DNA of 64,000 bases from Nocardioides ungokensis (GCF_013466985.1 NZ_CP059164.1:3171001-3235000); one strand, 5' to 3'. Positions 19,266 through 29,129 are shown, counted from the stretch's first letter. Notes: a model not told the origin generated them from the sequence alone. Made by a program: numbers and translations.

Positions 19266-19505
19266 TCAGGGCAGCAGGCCGGAGCCCTGGCGCGCTGCGG
19301 GCGGGCGACCGTGGCCCGCGGCCGGCGCACCGGCCTCCTCCTCGGTGTTGTCGAGGGTCGGGAGCACGTCGGCGAGGTTGCCCATCGCCTCGCCCAGCCA
19401 GGGTGCCTTCGGCACTGCTTCGCCCCGGTGCGGGAACGCCACGAAGGTCACCACCAGCACGGCGAGCACGACGATGGGGAGCATCACGAGGGTGATCACG
19501 AGCAT
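19266..19505 (-). CDS. Small single-pass membrane protein
   Basis: This 79-residue protein starts at ATG 19505 with GGGAGGA upstream. Residues 1-23 form one hydrophobic helix (LVITLVMLPIVVLAVLVVTF), followed by a short cytoplasmic or periplasmic tail with PWLGEAMGNLADVLP and an acidic then Gly/Pro-rich end. I do not recognise it. It lies between the thioesterase and ftsY on the same strand. A 7-bp hairpin (19226-19245) stands between it and ftsY. Confidence 0.6.
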   Translation of the reverse strand: MLVITLVMLPIVVLAVLVVTFVAFPHRGEAVPKAPWLGEAMGNLADVLPTLDNTEEEAGAPAAGHGRPPAARQGSGLLP

Positions 19506-19649
19506 GAACGGGTCCTCCCGGAAGGCGGTCGGGTAGGGCATACCCGAATATCCACCGTCGCACACCCGCAGGACCCCACGTCCGCCGCCCCGGCCCGGGC
19601 AGCCCGGTCCGGTGGTGTTGGTCACCGCACCGGCCGCGCGGCCCGCGGA

Positions 19650-20087
19650 TCAGCCGCGCAGCAGGGGCTCGACGGCCGCGCGGACCTCGTCGGGCATCGG
19701 GGTGACCGGGCGGGCCGGGTCGGTGTTGTCGACGTAGACGTGGACGAACCGGCCCTCGGCGGCGGCCTCGTCGGCGTCGCCCTGGAAGAGCCCGACCCGG
19801 TAGACGACGCTGGACGTGCCGACCTTGTCGACCACGATCCCCAGGTCCACCGGCGCGGGGTAGCCCACCTCCGCGAAGTAGCGGCAGGAGACCTCGGCCA
19901 CGACCCCGATGGCGGGCAGGTCACGGATGTCGACGCCCGTGCCCTCGGCGAGGTGGTTGTTGACCACGGTGTCGATGAGCTCGAAGTAGCGGGCGTTGTT
20001 CATGTGCCCGTAGACGTCGATGTCGGCCCAGCGCGTGGTGACGCGCTCCCACCGGACGTAGTCGGCGCGGGTCGGTCTGGAGGCCAC
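19650..20087 (-). CDS. Hotdog-fold acyl-CoA thioesterase
   Basis: This 145-residue protein has the 4HBT thioesterase motif WADIDVYGHMNNARYFELID (residues 20-39), with the catalytic Asp in the ADIDVYGHMNN segment. The family hydrolyses acyl-CoA thioesters in the cytosol; YbgC/FadM-like actinobacterial members usually act on medium- or long-chain acyl-CoA. Length fits. Start is GTG 20087, sharing one base with the smc stop, so it is coupled to smc translation, though no functional tie is known. Confidence 0.88.
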   Translation of the reverse strand: MASRPTRADYVRWERVTTRWADIDVYGHMNNARYFELIDTVVNNHLAEGTGVDIRDLPAIGVVAEVSCRYFAEVGYPAPVDLGIVVDKVGTSSVVYRVGLFQGDADEAAAEGRFVHVYVDNTDPARPVTPMPDEVRAAVEPLLRG

Positions 20088-23000
20088 TACGCGGGCTCCG
20101 CCTCACGGAGCCGCTGGCTGATGACGGCGGAGACGCCGTCGCCGCGCATCGTCACGCCGTACAGGGCGTCACCGACCTCCATCGTCCGCTTCTGGTGGGT
20201 GATCACCAGGAGCTGGGAGTTCTCGCGGAGCTCCTCGTAGATCTCCAGCAGCCGGCCGAGGTTGGTGTCGTCGAGCGCGGCCTCGACCTCGTCGAGGATG
20301 TAGAACGGCGAGGGCCGGGCCTTGAAGAGCGCGACCAGGAAGGCCACCGCGACCAGGGAACGCTCGCCACCGGAGAGGAGCGAGAGCCGCTTGACCTTCT
20401 TGCCGGGCGGCCGGGCCTCGACCTCCACACCGGTGGTCAGCATGTCGCCGGGGTTGGTCAGCACGAGCCGTCCCTCGCCACCCGGGAAGAGCCGCGAGAA
20501 CGTCGAGTCGAAGGCGCGCTCGACGTCGGCGTAGGCCTCGGTGAAGACCTGTTCGACGCGGCTGTCGACCTCCTTGACGATGTCGAGCAGGTCCTTGCGG
20601 GTCTTCTTCAGGTCCTCGAGCTGCTCGGTGAGGAACTTGTGCCGCTCCTCCATCGCGGAGAACTCCTCCAGCGCGAGGGGGTTGACCTTGCCGAGCATCG
20701 ACAGCGCCCGCTCGGCCGCCCGCAGCCGCTTCTGCTGCTCCTCGCGCACGAACGGCACCGTCTCGGGCGGGGCGTCCGCGCCCTCCGTGACGTCCTCGTC
20801 CGAGTCGCCGCCGGCCGGGGCCTCCTGCTGGACGGGGATCGGCTGGTGCGGCCCGTAGTCGGCGACCAGCCCGTCGGGGTCCAGGCCGAGCTCCTCCAGG
20901 GCGCGCTCCTCGAGCTGCTCGATCCGCATCCGCTGCTGGGTGCGGGCCATCTCATCGCGGTGCACGGAGTTGACCAGCTCGTCGTGCTCGCGGCCCAGGT
21001 CCCGCAGGCTGGCGCGCACCGTCAGCAGCTCCTGCTCCCGACCCTGGCGAGCCTGCTCCACGGCCGCGCGGGCCTCGGCGGCGCGGTGCACCGACACCTC
21101 CAGGCGGCCCAGCACGAAGGCCACGGCGGCGCCGACGGCCTCGGCGGCCCGCCCCTCGCGGAGCAGCCGCTCGCGACGCTCCGCGGCCCGGGCCCGGGCC
21201 TCGCGCTCCGCACGGGCTGCGCGCAGCATCGAGTCGGCCCGGCCGTGCAGCGCGCGGGCGCGCTCCTCGGACGTGCGCAGCGCGAGCCGGGCGTCCATCT
21301 CGCCCTGGCGGGCGCCACGGGCGTCCTCCACCAGGCGCTCCCGGACGGAGGTGTCCGGCTCCTCCTCGGGCGCGTCCTCGGCCCGGGCCAAGCGGGCCTC
21401 GAGGTCGGCCAGGCCGGCGAGGTCCTGCTCGCGGGCCGTGCGGGCCTTCTCGATGGCCTGGGTCAGCCGCTCCGCCTCGCCCCGCGCGGCGCGGGCCTGG
21501 GAGCCGTACTGGCCCAGCTCCTCAGCGACCGCGGCCAGCGTGGCGTCGGACTCGTGCAGCTTTGCGAGGGCCACGTCGGCGCGCTTCTGCGCCTCGAGCC
21601 GCTCGGCCTCGAGGCGCGACATGTCGAAGCCCAGCCGCTCGCCGGCGGCGACCGCCTCGGCGAGCTGCTCCACGGCCTCGTCGAGGGCCGCCTGGACCTC
21701 GATCAGGCTCGGCTGGCTCGAGGATCCGCCGGACGCGAAGTGGGCGCCCAGCAGGTCACCCTCCCGGGTGACCGCGGTGACGTCGGGGAGGTCGGCGACC
21801 AGGCGCCGGGCGGCCGGGAGGTCGTCCACGACCGCCACCTTGAACAGCAGCCGCGCCAGCCCGGGACGCAGCGCGTCGGGGCACTCCACGACGTCCACGG
21901 CGTACGCCGCGTGGCCGGGCAGGGCGGGCCATGCACGGTCGTCGCCCCCGGGCTCACTGCCCAGCAGCATCCCGGCGCGGCCCAGGTCGTCGTCCTTGAG
22001 CAGGCCGATGGCGCGTACGGCGGCGTCGGCGTCGGCGAAGGCGACCGCGTCGGCGGCGGAGCCCAGGGCGCCCGCCACGGCGGCCTCGTAGCCAGACCGC
22101 ACCGACAGCAGCGCCGCCACCGAGCCCAGCAGCCCGGAGACCTCGTCGGACGCGGCGAGCAGGGCGCCCGCGCCGTCCTTGCGGTTGAGGCCCATCTCGA
22201 GGGCGTCCTTGCGGGCCAGCAGCCCGGTCCGGGCCCGGTCGGCCTGCTGGGCCTCGTCGCGGGTCTTGGCTAGCCGCTCCTCGATGTCGTCGAGCAGCGC
22301 GGTGGCCGCCTCGTGCTCGGCGTCGAGGCCCTCCTCGCCGGCGTCGAGGCCGGCGACCCGGGTCTCCAGCGCCGTGAAGTCGCGCTGGGCCCGGTCGGCC
22401 CGGGCCAGGGCCTCCTCGTGGGCGAGGGTCAGCCGCCCGATCTCGTCGTCGGCCGCGGCGGCCCGCGACTTCAGCGCGTTGACCTGGCCGTGCAGCCGGG
22501 CGAGGCCCTCGCGGCGGTCGGCGGCGGCCCGCTGGAGGCCGGCCACGCGGCGCTCCTCCTCGGCGGCGGCGTCCTCGGCGGCCTTGCGCGCCGAGACCGC
22601 CTCCTCGAGCGCGGTGCGGTGGCCGTCGACCTCGGCGGCGATGCGCTGCTCCTGCTCGCGCACCCGCTCGGCCTCGGCCTCCATCTGCTCGGGGTCGCGG
22701 CCCGACCGCGTCTCGTCGACGTCCGCGGTGCCGGCCGCGTTGCGCACCCGCTCCGCGGCCAGGGACTGGGTGCCGCGGAGCCGCTCACGCAGCCCTGACA
22801 GCGAGAACCACGTCTCCTGCGCGGCCGAGAGCGCGGGTAGGTCCTCGCGCAGCGCGGCCTCGAGGGCGGCCTCGTGCTCGCGCGCGGAGGCGATCGCGGC
22901 CTCGACCTGCTCGCGGCGCTCGAGCAGCACCGACTCGTCGGCGAGCTCCTGCTCCAGGGCGGTCCGGGCGGTGACCAGGTCGTCGGCCATCAGGCGGGCC

Positions 23001-23682
23001 CGGGCGTCGCGGACGTCGGCCTGGACCGCGGCCGCCCTGCGGGCCACCTCGGCCTGGCGGCCGAGCGGCTTGAGCTGGCGGCGGATCTCGCTGAGCAGGT
23101 CGGCCAGCCTGGTCAGGTTGCCCTCGGTGGAGTCGAGCTTGCGGAGCGCCTTCTCCTTGCGCTTGCGGTGCTTGAGGACGCCCGCGGCCTCCTCGATGAA
23201 CCCGCGCCGGTCCTCGGGGGTCGCGTGCAGGATCGTGTCGAGCTGGCCCTGGCCGACGATCACGTGCATCTCGCGGCCGATGCCGGAGTCGGAGAGGAGC
23301 TCCTGGACGTCGAGGAGGCGGCAGGAGCTGCCGTTGATCGCGTACTCGGACCCACCGCTGCGGAACATGGTGCGGCTGATCGTGACCTCGGCGTACTCGA
23401 TCGGCAGCGCACCGTCGGAGTTGTCGATGGTGAGCAGCACCTCGGCGCGGCCCAGCGGCGGGCGCCCGGAGGTGCCGGCGAAGATGACGTCCTCCATCTT
23501 GCCGCCGCGCAGCGACTTGGCGCCCTGCTCCCCCATCACCCAGGCCAGCGCGTCGACGACGTTGGACTTGCCGGAGCCGTTGGGTCCCACGATGCACGTG
23601 ATGCCGGGCTCGAGCTCAGCTGCAGGGTGGTCGAGGAGGCGAAGGACTTGAACCCCTTCAGGGTCAGGCTCTTCAGGTACAA
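20087..23682 (-). CDS. smc: Chromosome segregation ATPase SMC (frame break near 23617)
   Basis: SMC condenses and aligns replicated chromosomes with ScpAB. I start it at TTG 23682 (GAGGAG upstream), giving the family N-terminus LYLKSLTLKGFKSFASSTTL. One base is missing near CTGCAGCTG|AGCTCGAG; after it the frame runs EPGITCIVGPNGSGKSNVV (Walker A) to the C-terminus. Two long coiled-coil arms surround a hinge (about residues 510-640), and the tail has LSLLSGGERSLVAVAFLVA (signature) and FYILDEVEAALDD (Walker B). The repaired length is about 1199 residues. An essential-type gene broken at residue 22 argues for sequence error. Confidence 0.94.
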
Positions 23683-23853
23683 CGTGTGGCTCCTCACCAT
23701 CCTCGACCCGACGGAGGATCCGTCGGCCCGTCACGGGACACTGAACGTCAGGCTGCATCGTCGCAGCACGCCGTGGGGAAGGTCAGCGCCCACACCCTAC
23801 CCGGCGCCGCCCCCGGTCCGTGGCAGGCGCGACCGCCCCTAGGGTCGGGGCGC

Positions 23854-24525
23854 ATGAAGCTGATCGCCTCAGGACGCGACTCCGACGTCTTCGAGCACTC
23901 CGACGGGCTGGTGCTCCGTCGCTACCGCGACGGACGCTCGGCCGAGCAGGAGGCCGCGACGATCCTCGCCGTGGGTCGGCTGGGCTACCCCGTGCCCATC
24001 GTCCACGGCGGGTCCGGCCCGGACATCGTGATGGAGCGGGTCGAGGGGCCGACCCTCGCCGACGCGATGCAGGCGGGCGACCTGACGGTCGTCGAGGCCG
24101 GAGGCATGCTGGCGCGGCTCCACGACGACCTGCACGCGCTCCCCTGGCCGGCCGCCGGGCAGGGAGAATCGCTCCTGCACCTGGACCTGCACCCGCTGAA
24201 CGTCATCGTGGCCGCGGAGGGGCCGGTGGTGATCGACTGGTCCAACGCCCGCCCCGGCCCGGCCGGGCTGGACGTCGCGCTGACCGCCCTGATCGTCGCC
24301 CAGGTCGCCGTCACGCCCGGGATGCTCCCGGACGACCCCGACCTCGAGGAGCTGGTACGCGCCGTCGTGGGTGAGCTCCTGGCCGCCTTCGCCAACGCCG
24401 TGTCCACGCCGTACGCCGAGCACCTGGCCGCCGCGGAGGCGCTGCGTCGACTCGACCCCTACCAGTCGGCGCAGGAGCTGGCCGGTCTCCCTGCGGCCGT
24501 GGCGCTGGCAGCGGCGCCGGCCTGA
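23854..24525 (+). CDS. Aminoglycoside/choline-kinase-like phosphotransferase
   Basis: This 223-residue protein has the kinase-like catalytic loop LLHLDLHPLNVIV (Asp111, Asn116) and the metal-binding VVIDWSNA (Asp128). It has a nucleotide-binding N-lobe (DVFEHSDGLVLRRYRDG) and the hinge IVMERVEGPTLADA. These are APH-family features; the short length suggests a minimal member. Many chromosomal homologues phosphorylate unknown small molecules, so a resistance role must not be assumed. Start is ATG 23854. It is divergent from smc and converges on the MFS gene through a shared hairpin. Confidence 0.82.
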   Translation: MKLIASGRDSDVFEHSDGLVLRRYRDGRSAEQEAATILAVGRLGYPVPIVHGGSGPDIVMERVEGPTLADAMQAGDLTVVEAGGMLARLHDDLHALPWPAAGQGESLLHLDLHPLNVIVAAEGPVVIDWSNARPGPAGLDVALTALIVAQVAVTPGMLPDDPDLEELVRAVVGELLAAFANAVSTPYAEHLAAAEALRRLDPYQSAQELAGLPAAVALAAAPA

Positions 24526-24561
24526 GCCGGGCGGGCTCCCCGGTCGGACCTGCTCAGGCCG
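24518..24561. terminator. Hairpin shared by two convergent genes
   Basis: CGGCCTGAGC (24518-24527) pairs with GCTCAGGCCG (24552-24561). The arms contain the stop codons of both the phosphotransferase (24525) and the MFS gene (24554), so it would serve as a compact bidirectional terminator. Confidence 0.55.
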
Positions 24562-25801
24562 TGCCGGCGAGCGACTCCTCGTCGGCGTGAGCGATGTGGG
24601 ACAGCTGGCCCCAGATCAGCACCACGAACAGCGCGGACCCCGCGAAGGCGAACCAGAACGGCGCCGTGACTCCCCAGTGCTGCGCGAGGACGCCACCGAT
24701 CCCGGACCCGATCACGAGGCCGCCGTACACGCCCACGAGGTTGACGCCGCCGACCCGGCCCTGGAGCTCGGACGGCACCGCCCGCTGGCGCACGGTGATC
24801 GAGGTCGTCCCCCAGATGAAGGCGTGCGCCCCGAAGACGAAGAAGATCACCATCGCCACCCACGGCCGGGTGGCCAGGGCGAGGGCCAGGTGGGTGAAGG
24901 TCTCGATCACCAGTCCGATCCGCATGATGTCGCCGAGGCTCAGCCGCCGGGTGATCCAGCCGTAGGAGAGGGTGCCGAGCAGGCCGCCGACCGCGGAGAT
25001 CGTGGTGAGCAGCCCGAAGCCGATCGCCCCCATGCCCAGGTGCCGGGTGGCGTAGAGCACCAGCACCGACCAGGCCGCGCCGAACGTGATGTTGAAGACG
25101 AAGATGGTCAGCACCAGCGTGCGGACCGCCGCGTGGTGCCGCACCCAGCGGAAGCCCTCGGCGATGTCCTGGCGGACGTGGCTCTCGCTCCTGGCCGCGC
25201 GGCCGTGGGCGGGCAGCACGATGCGCGAGACGAGCAGCGCCCCGAGCGCGACCAACACCGCCTGCGTGATGAACGGCAGTGCCATCGCCGTGGCGAAGAG
25301 GGCGGCGCCGATCGGCGGTCCCGCGAGCTGGTTGACGGTGATGAACCCCGTCTGGAGACGCGAGTTGCCCACCGCGAGGTCGTCGCGGTGGACGAGCATC
25401 GGCAGCAGAGTGCTCGTCGTGTTGTCGGCGAACACCTCAGCCGTGCCGAGGAGGAACATCGCCACGAGCACGGCGGCGATCGAGATGGTCCCGGTCACGA
25501 CGGCCAGGGAGAGCAGCACCAGCACCGCTGCCCGGAGCAGGTCGACGGTGACGACGATCAGCCGGCGATCGAGCCGGTCGGAGAGGGCCCCGGCGTACAG
25601 GCCGAAGACGAGCGGCGGCAGCCACTGCAGCAGCGCGGCGAGCGCTACCAGGAACGCGTCGTGGGTCTGGGAGGCCACCAGCAACGGGCCTGCCGCGAGC
25701 GCGATCCCGTCGCCCAGGTTGGAGACCCACGACGACGCGAGGAGCCAGCGGAAGCCGGCCCCGAGACGCGGCGGAGCGATGGTGTCGACGATCCGGCTCA
25801 C
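24554..25801 (-). CDS. MFS transporter (MFS_3/EntS-like)
   Basis: This 415-residue protein has 11-12 predicted helices. It has the MFS loop motif YAGALSDRLDRRLIVV between helices 2 and 3 and a second copy, SYGWITRRLSLGDIMRI, in the second half. It begins FRWLLASSWVSNLGDGIALA, as in the macrolide/enterobactin exporter branch. It would export a small molecule by proton antiport; the substrate is not evident. It is followed upstream by a LuxR gene on the same strand 92 bp away. An efflux role is inference from family. Confidence 0.88.
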   Translation of the reverse strand: MSRIVDTIAPPRLGAGFRWLLASSWVSNLGDGIALAAGPLLVASQTHDAFLVALAALLQWLPPLVFGLYAGALSDRLDRRLIVVTVDLLRAAVLVLLSLAVVTGTISIAAVLVAMFLLGTAEVFADNTTSTLLPMLVHRDDLAVGNSRLQTGFITVNQLAGPPIGAALFATAMALPFITQAVLVALGALLVSRIVLPAHGRAARSESHVRQDIAEGFRWVRHHAAVRTLVLTIFVFNITFGAAWSVLVLYATRHLGMGAIGFGLLTTISAVGGLLGTLSYGWITRRLSLGDIMRIGLVIETFTHLALALATRPWVAMVIFFVFGAHAFIWGTTSITVRQRAVPSELQGRVGGVNLVGVYGGLVIGSGIGGVLAQHWGVTAPFWFAFAGSALFVVLIWGQLSHIAHADEESLAGTA

Positions 25802-25893
25802 AAGCAGGCAACGCTAGCCGTCGTCGCGCTCCCCGTCACCGGGATTGTCTCCGGCCGGATGTCGCGGCGCGGGTCGTCTCCGTCAGCGTGAGC

Positions 25894-26730
25894 TCAGATC
25901 TCCGGGATCTCGCCCGCCCCGAAGATCCCGGAGAGCCCGGTCAGGTCGGGCTCGAAGCGACGCCCGCAGGGGTGCTCGGACCTGTCGGCCAGCAGTCCTG
26001 CTTCCTGCGCGACCAGGACGGCACGCACGCGATCGGCTGCGCCGAGCTTGCGGTAGATCCCGTGGAGATGGCGGTGCACGGTCCGCGGCGAGATGACGAG
26101 CCTGGAGCCGATCACGGACGCGGTGCACCCGTCGGCCAGCAGGTGCAGGACGGCGAGCTCCCGCCCGGTCAGGTCGCAGGCCTGACCACCGGTCCGCGCG
26201 TTCCGTCTCACGGTGCGGAAGTGCCGGTCGAGCAGCCGGAGCAGGGGCTGGACCTGCCGCGCGACGCAGAGGTCCTCGTTGGAGAAGTCCTCGTCTCCGC
26301 GCGCCATGACGAACGCCCGGTGGTGGGCGCCGAACCGGTACGCCATCGCGAGCTGCTGATCCATGCCCACCGGCGCGAGGTAGTCGCGCACCGCGGCGTA
26401 CCCCTTCGCCGTGACCAGTGCCCGTGGGACCCGACCGATCGTCATGGCCGACGTGTCCCCCGTCGCCGCGAGCCAACGGATCAGGGGGTGCTCGTCGATG
26501 GAGTCGACCATGGCCTGCTGGACCTCGGGAGGCGGCCAGCCCGGCATCGGAACGTGGCAGACGAAGCCGGACCTGCCGGGGCCGTCCAGCCAGTTCCAGG
26601 ACACCTGGCACTGGAACGTCTCGTGCAGCTGGGCGGACAGGAGCTGCCGCGGGAAGGTGCTGGTCGGGCGAGTGAGCAGGTCGTCCACCAGGTCGAGCCA
26701 GACCCCCACTCTTCCGTCGGCACGTCCCAT
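25894..26730 (-). CDS. LuxR-family transcriptional regulator
   Basis: This 278-residue regulator has an N-terminal sensor-like region (about 1-190, GAF-like in length, containing FQCQVSWNWLDGPGRSGFVC) and a C-terminal LuxR helix-turn-helix: LTGRELAVLHLLADG, then SPRTVHRHLHGIYRKLGAAD. There is no receiver Asp, so it is not a typical response regulator. I prefer ATG 26730 with GGGAG five bases upstream over the GTG at 26757. It is divergent from the small secreted protein at 26923 and upstream of the MFS gene, either of which could be its target. Confidence 0.85.
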   Translation of the reverse strand: MGRADGRVGVWLDLVDDLLTRPTSTFPRQLLSAQLHETFQCQVSWNWLDGPGRSGFVCHVPMPGWPPPEVQQAMVDSIDEHPLIRWLAATGDTSAMTIGRVPRALVTAKGYAAVRDYLAPVGMDQQLAMAYRFGAHHRAFVMARGDEDFSNEDLCVARQVQPLLRLLDRHFRTVRRNARTGGQACDLTGRELAVLHLLADGCTASVIGSRLVISPRTVHRHLHGIYRKLGAADRVRAVLVAQEAGLLADRSEHPCGRRFEPDLTGLSGIFGAGEIPEI

Positions 26731-26922
26731 GCTGGCTCCCAGTCGAACGTTCCCCACTGCTCACGCTAGGGAAATCCCTTCCCGGCCGCATCGCCCATGC
26801 GGGTCATCGCGGTCGGGTGGGTAGTTCGTGCCAGATGCCGGCAGCGCGTAGAGGCATCGGGGCGCTGGGCGGTAAGCCGGTGGTGGAGCTCGGGAGAGCG
26901 TGCTGCACGAGAGGAGCCCCCC

Positions 26923-27204
26923 ATGAGCAACAGCCGCACCCTCCGCCTCACCGCTTCCTTCTTCGCCGTCGCCGCGTCCCTCGCGCTGGCGGGTTCCATG
27001 ACAGTGTCGGCCGCCGCCGACGCGAGCCACCTCGGCACGGACCACCTGGCCCAGGCGCCGGCCCGGACGGCCGGTCTCGACGCCAGCGGCATCAGCCAGG
27101 TCACCGGTGCACAGTTCGACATCGGCGCGGTCGTCGAGCTGCGCCACACCCAGGCCGCGCAGTACGCCATCGATCACGCGCTGGAGCTGGGCCAGCTCCG
27201 TTGA
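26923..27204 (+). CDS. Small secreted protein
   Basis: This 93-residue protein (ATG 26923, GAGGAG upstream) has a Sec signal peptide: basic head NSRTLRLT, hydrophobic core ASFFAVAASLALAG, probable cleavage after SAAA (about residue 32). The mature part, about 61 residues, has no cysteine and no family I recognise; it ends with a helix (QAAQYAIDHALELGQ). It is divergent from the LuxR gene and ends at a strong hairpin. Its function is unknown. Confidence 0.7.
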   Translation: MSNSRTLRLTASFFAVAASLALAGSMTVSAAADASHLGTDHLAQAPARTAGLDASGISQVTGAQFDIGAVVELRHTQAAQYAIDHALELGQLR

Positions 27205-27222
27205 GGGAGGGACTCGGGGTCG

Positions 27223-27256
27223 GTGCGGGCGCACCGCACGGGGTGTGCGCCCGCAC
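27223..27256. terminator. Bidirectional hairpin terminator
   Basis: Perfect 12-bp arms GTGCGGGCGCAC (27223-27234) and GTGCGCCCGCAC (27245-27256) lie between the convergent secreted-protein gene (stop 27204) and the LVIVD-type gene (stop 27284). Confidence 0.6.
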
Positions 27257-27283
27257 TGACGGCCCCTCGTCCCGCCCCGTGGA

Positions 27284-28792
27284 TCAGGAGACCCTGGCCG
27301 AGCGCCGACGGCGGCGTACGGCGAACGACAGCGCCATCGAGCCCCCCACGAGACCCATGGGCACCACACCCTCTCGGGCGCGGTCGGCGACCGTGCTGTC
27401 CGGCACCGACCTCGGCGACGGCACGGCGGCGACCCCGTCTCCGGGAACGTCGACGGCGTACACGTCGAGGCCACGGACCAGGTCGATGGAGTAGACGACG
27501 TTGCTCTTCGCGCCGGTCTGGTGGCCGCTCCGGTCGTAGACCGGGACCCACATGCTGTCCCACACCTCCGAGGCCCCCCACACGGCGTAGCCGAAGGACT
27601 TCAGGTGCCGGGGATCGCGGACGTCGATGAGCTGGGTTCCTCCACCGTAGAAGCCGGCGGCGACGATCCCGCCGGGCCGGAAGTCGAACCAGTGGGCGGA
27701 GCAGAACGCGCCCCGGGACAGCGGGAAGGTGCCGAGGTCGGAGAGCTCGACCTTGTCCAGCGGCACGATGGCGGACTTCGTGCCGTCCAGCCGCTTGACC
27801 CACCAGGTCTGGAACGAGCCGGCCTTGGTGCAGTCGGTCTGCTCGTAGTCCTCCTCGGTGGTGAGCAGGACGTTGCCGTGGGCGAAGGACGGGGCGCTGT
27901 CCGGCTCGAAGGCCCGGGCGTTGGGTCGGAAGGAGTTGTGCTCGATGAAGTCGTTCCACCCCGGGTGAGCCGGGTCGGTGCCACGGCCCGCCCGGCCGGT
28001 CGTGGTGATCAGCCTCGGGTGAGCCGGGTCGGTGGTGCGCCACATCGACGCGCCGTTCCACCCCGTGTGGGTGCCGATGCCGGCGGCGTCGAAGTTCCAC
28101 TTGTGCCCGGCGGTGGGCGACCAGAACGGCTGAATGCCGTCCGTGCCGGGCTTCGCGTCCACCTCGTGGGGCCTGCGGAGATTTCGCAGGTCGAAGATCG
28201 AGAAGTGGTTGCCCTCCCCCGCGGAGTAGGCGTACGTGCAGTTCGCCGACGTCACGCACGCGACCGTGTGGGTGCTCGTCGTACCCGGAGCACGCGACAG
28301 GATCCGTGGCCGCTCAGGGTCGGTGACGTCGACGACGATCAGCTCGCCGCCACCGACGTTGGTGTGCTGGACGTCGCCGGGCGACGCCTGGACCGAGTCG
28401 ACGCCGATCAGGGCGAAGCGGCGGATGCCGTGGGCGGTCCGGCGCTCGCCGCAGTTCATCGCCTCGTTCTCGAACAGGACGTTCGGCAGCTCGCCCACGA
28501 CGGTGGGGTGCGCGGCGTCGGAGACGTCCCAGACCCGGACCGAGTCGGCGCCGCTGGTGACGAAGATCGGGGCGGATCTCATGAAGCACCCGGAGATGCC
28601 GACCTGTCCCGGGTCAGCCGTCACGTGGCGGACGTTGGGACTGGAGAGCAGGGCGCTGCCCGACTCGCCGGCCAGCGCAGACTGGGCGCGGTGCGGACCG
28701 CTGTGGTCCCCGTGGGCGGCGGCCGGACCGGCCGTGCCGAGGGCGGCACCGAGGGTGAGTGCCAGGGACGCGAGCGCGACGACGGGACGCAT
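27284..28792 (-). CDS. Secreted LVIVD-type beta-propeller protein
   Basis: This 502-residue exported protein has a signal peptide (residues 1-26, cut after GPAAA). A long repeat domain carries V-x-D-x-D-P blades such as SVRVWDVSDAAHPTVV, ELIVVDVTDPERPRIL, MWRTTDPAHPRLI and TQLIDVRDPRHLKSFG, as in LVIVD-repeat surface proteins. A hydrophobic segment followed by RRRRR at the C-terminus (MGLVGGSMALSFAVRRRRR) would anchor it, although I see no LPXTG. Six or more cysteines may form disulfides. Function is unknown; propellers of this kind are usually interaction domains. It is part of the smc-mutM accessory block. Confidence 0.82.
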   Translation of the reverse strand: MRPVVALASLALTLGAALGTAGPAAAHGDHSGPHRAQSALAGESGSALLSSPNVRHVTADPGQVGISGCFMRSAPIFVTSGADSVRVWDVSDAAHPTVVGELPNVLFENEAMNCGERRTAHGIRRFALIGVDSVQASPGDVQHTNVGGGELIVVDVTDPERPRILSRAPGTTSTHTVACVTSANCTYAYSAGEGNHFSIFDLRNLRRPHEVDAKPGTDGIQPFWSPTAGHKWNFDAAGIGTHTGWNGASMWRTTDPAHPRLITTTGRAGRGTDPAHPGWNDFIEHNSFRPNARAFEPDSAPSFAHGNVLLTTEEDYEQTDCTKAGSFQTWWVKRLDGTKSAIVPLDKVELSDLGTFPLSRGAFCSAHWFDFRPGGIVAAGFYGGGTQLIDVRDPRHLKSFGYAVWGASEVWDSMWVPVYDRSGHQTGAKSNVVYSIDLVRGLDVYAVDVPGDGVAAVPSPRSVPDSTVADRAREGVVPMGLVGGSMALSFAVRRRRRSARVS

Positions 28793-28847
28793 GGCGGGTC
28801 AACGAACCGACGGGCCCGCGGTCACGCGCCCGTCGATGGAGCCCGGC

Positions 28848-29054
28848 TCAGGCGGGCTGCATCTCCTGCATCGCGGCGGAGTCGAGGTCGAGCAGCGCGG
28901 CTTGGGTGGCCGTCAGCCGGTCGTTCTCCTCGGAGAGTCGGCGGACCAGAGTCTCGAGCTCACCCACACGGGTGCGCAGCCGGTCGTTCTCGGCCACGAG
29001 TCGTGCAGGGGTCCGCAGGTCGCTGTTCATGTAGCCGATCAGCGCCTTGGCCAT
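28848..29054 (-). CDS. Small coiled-coil protein
   Basis: This 68-residue protein starts at ATG 29054 (GGAAGG upstream). After AKALIGYMNSDLRTPARL comes a continuous heptad helix, ENDRLRTRVGELETLVRRLS then EENDRLTATQ, predicted to form a two-stranded coiled coil. From memory, small proteins beginning MAKALLGY with such a coil occur widely in Nocardioides relatives, but I know no function. It lies 75 bp downstream of mutM on the same strand and may be co-transcribed. Confidence 0.65.
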   Translation of the reverse strand: MAKALIGYMNSDLRTPARLVAENDRLRTRVGELETLVRRLSEENDRLTATQAALLDLDSAAMQEMQPA

Positions 29055-29129
29055 GGAAGAGCCTTCCGGGTGGGAGGGTAGTCCGCGGTGGCGGACCGTC
29101 TTCAAGAGTCTCACCCGCGGGGCGTCGGG

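Noticed and set aside
20087..23682. smc as a pseudogene
   Set aside because: A single missing base at residue 22 with all motifs intact downstream, and many similar breaks elsewhere, point to sequence error.
23854..24525. Aminoglycoside-resistance gene
   Set aside because: The kinase fold is shared by many housekeeping phosphotransferases and no resistance-subfamily motif or mobile context is seen.
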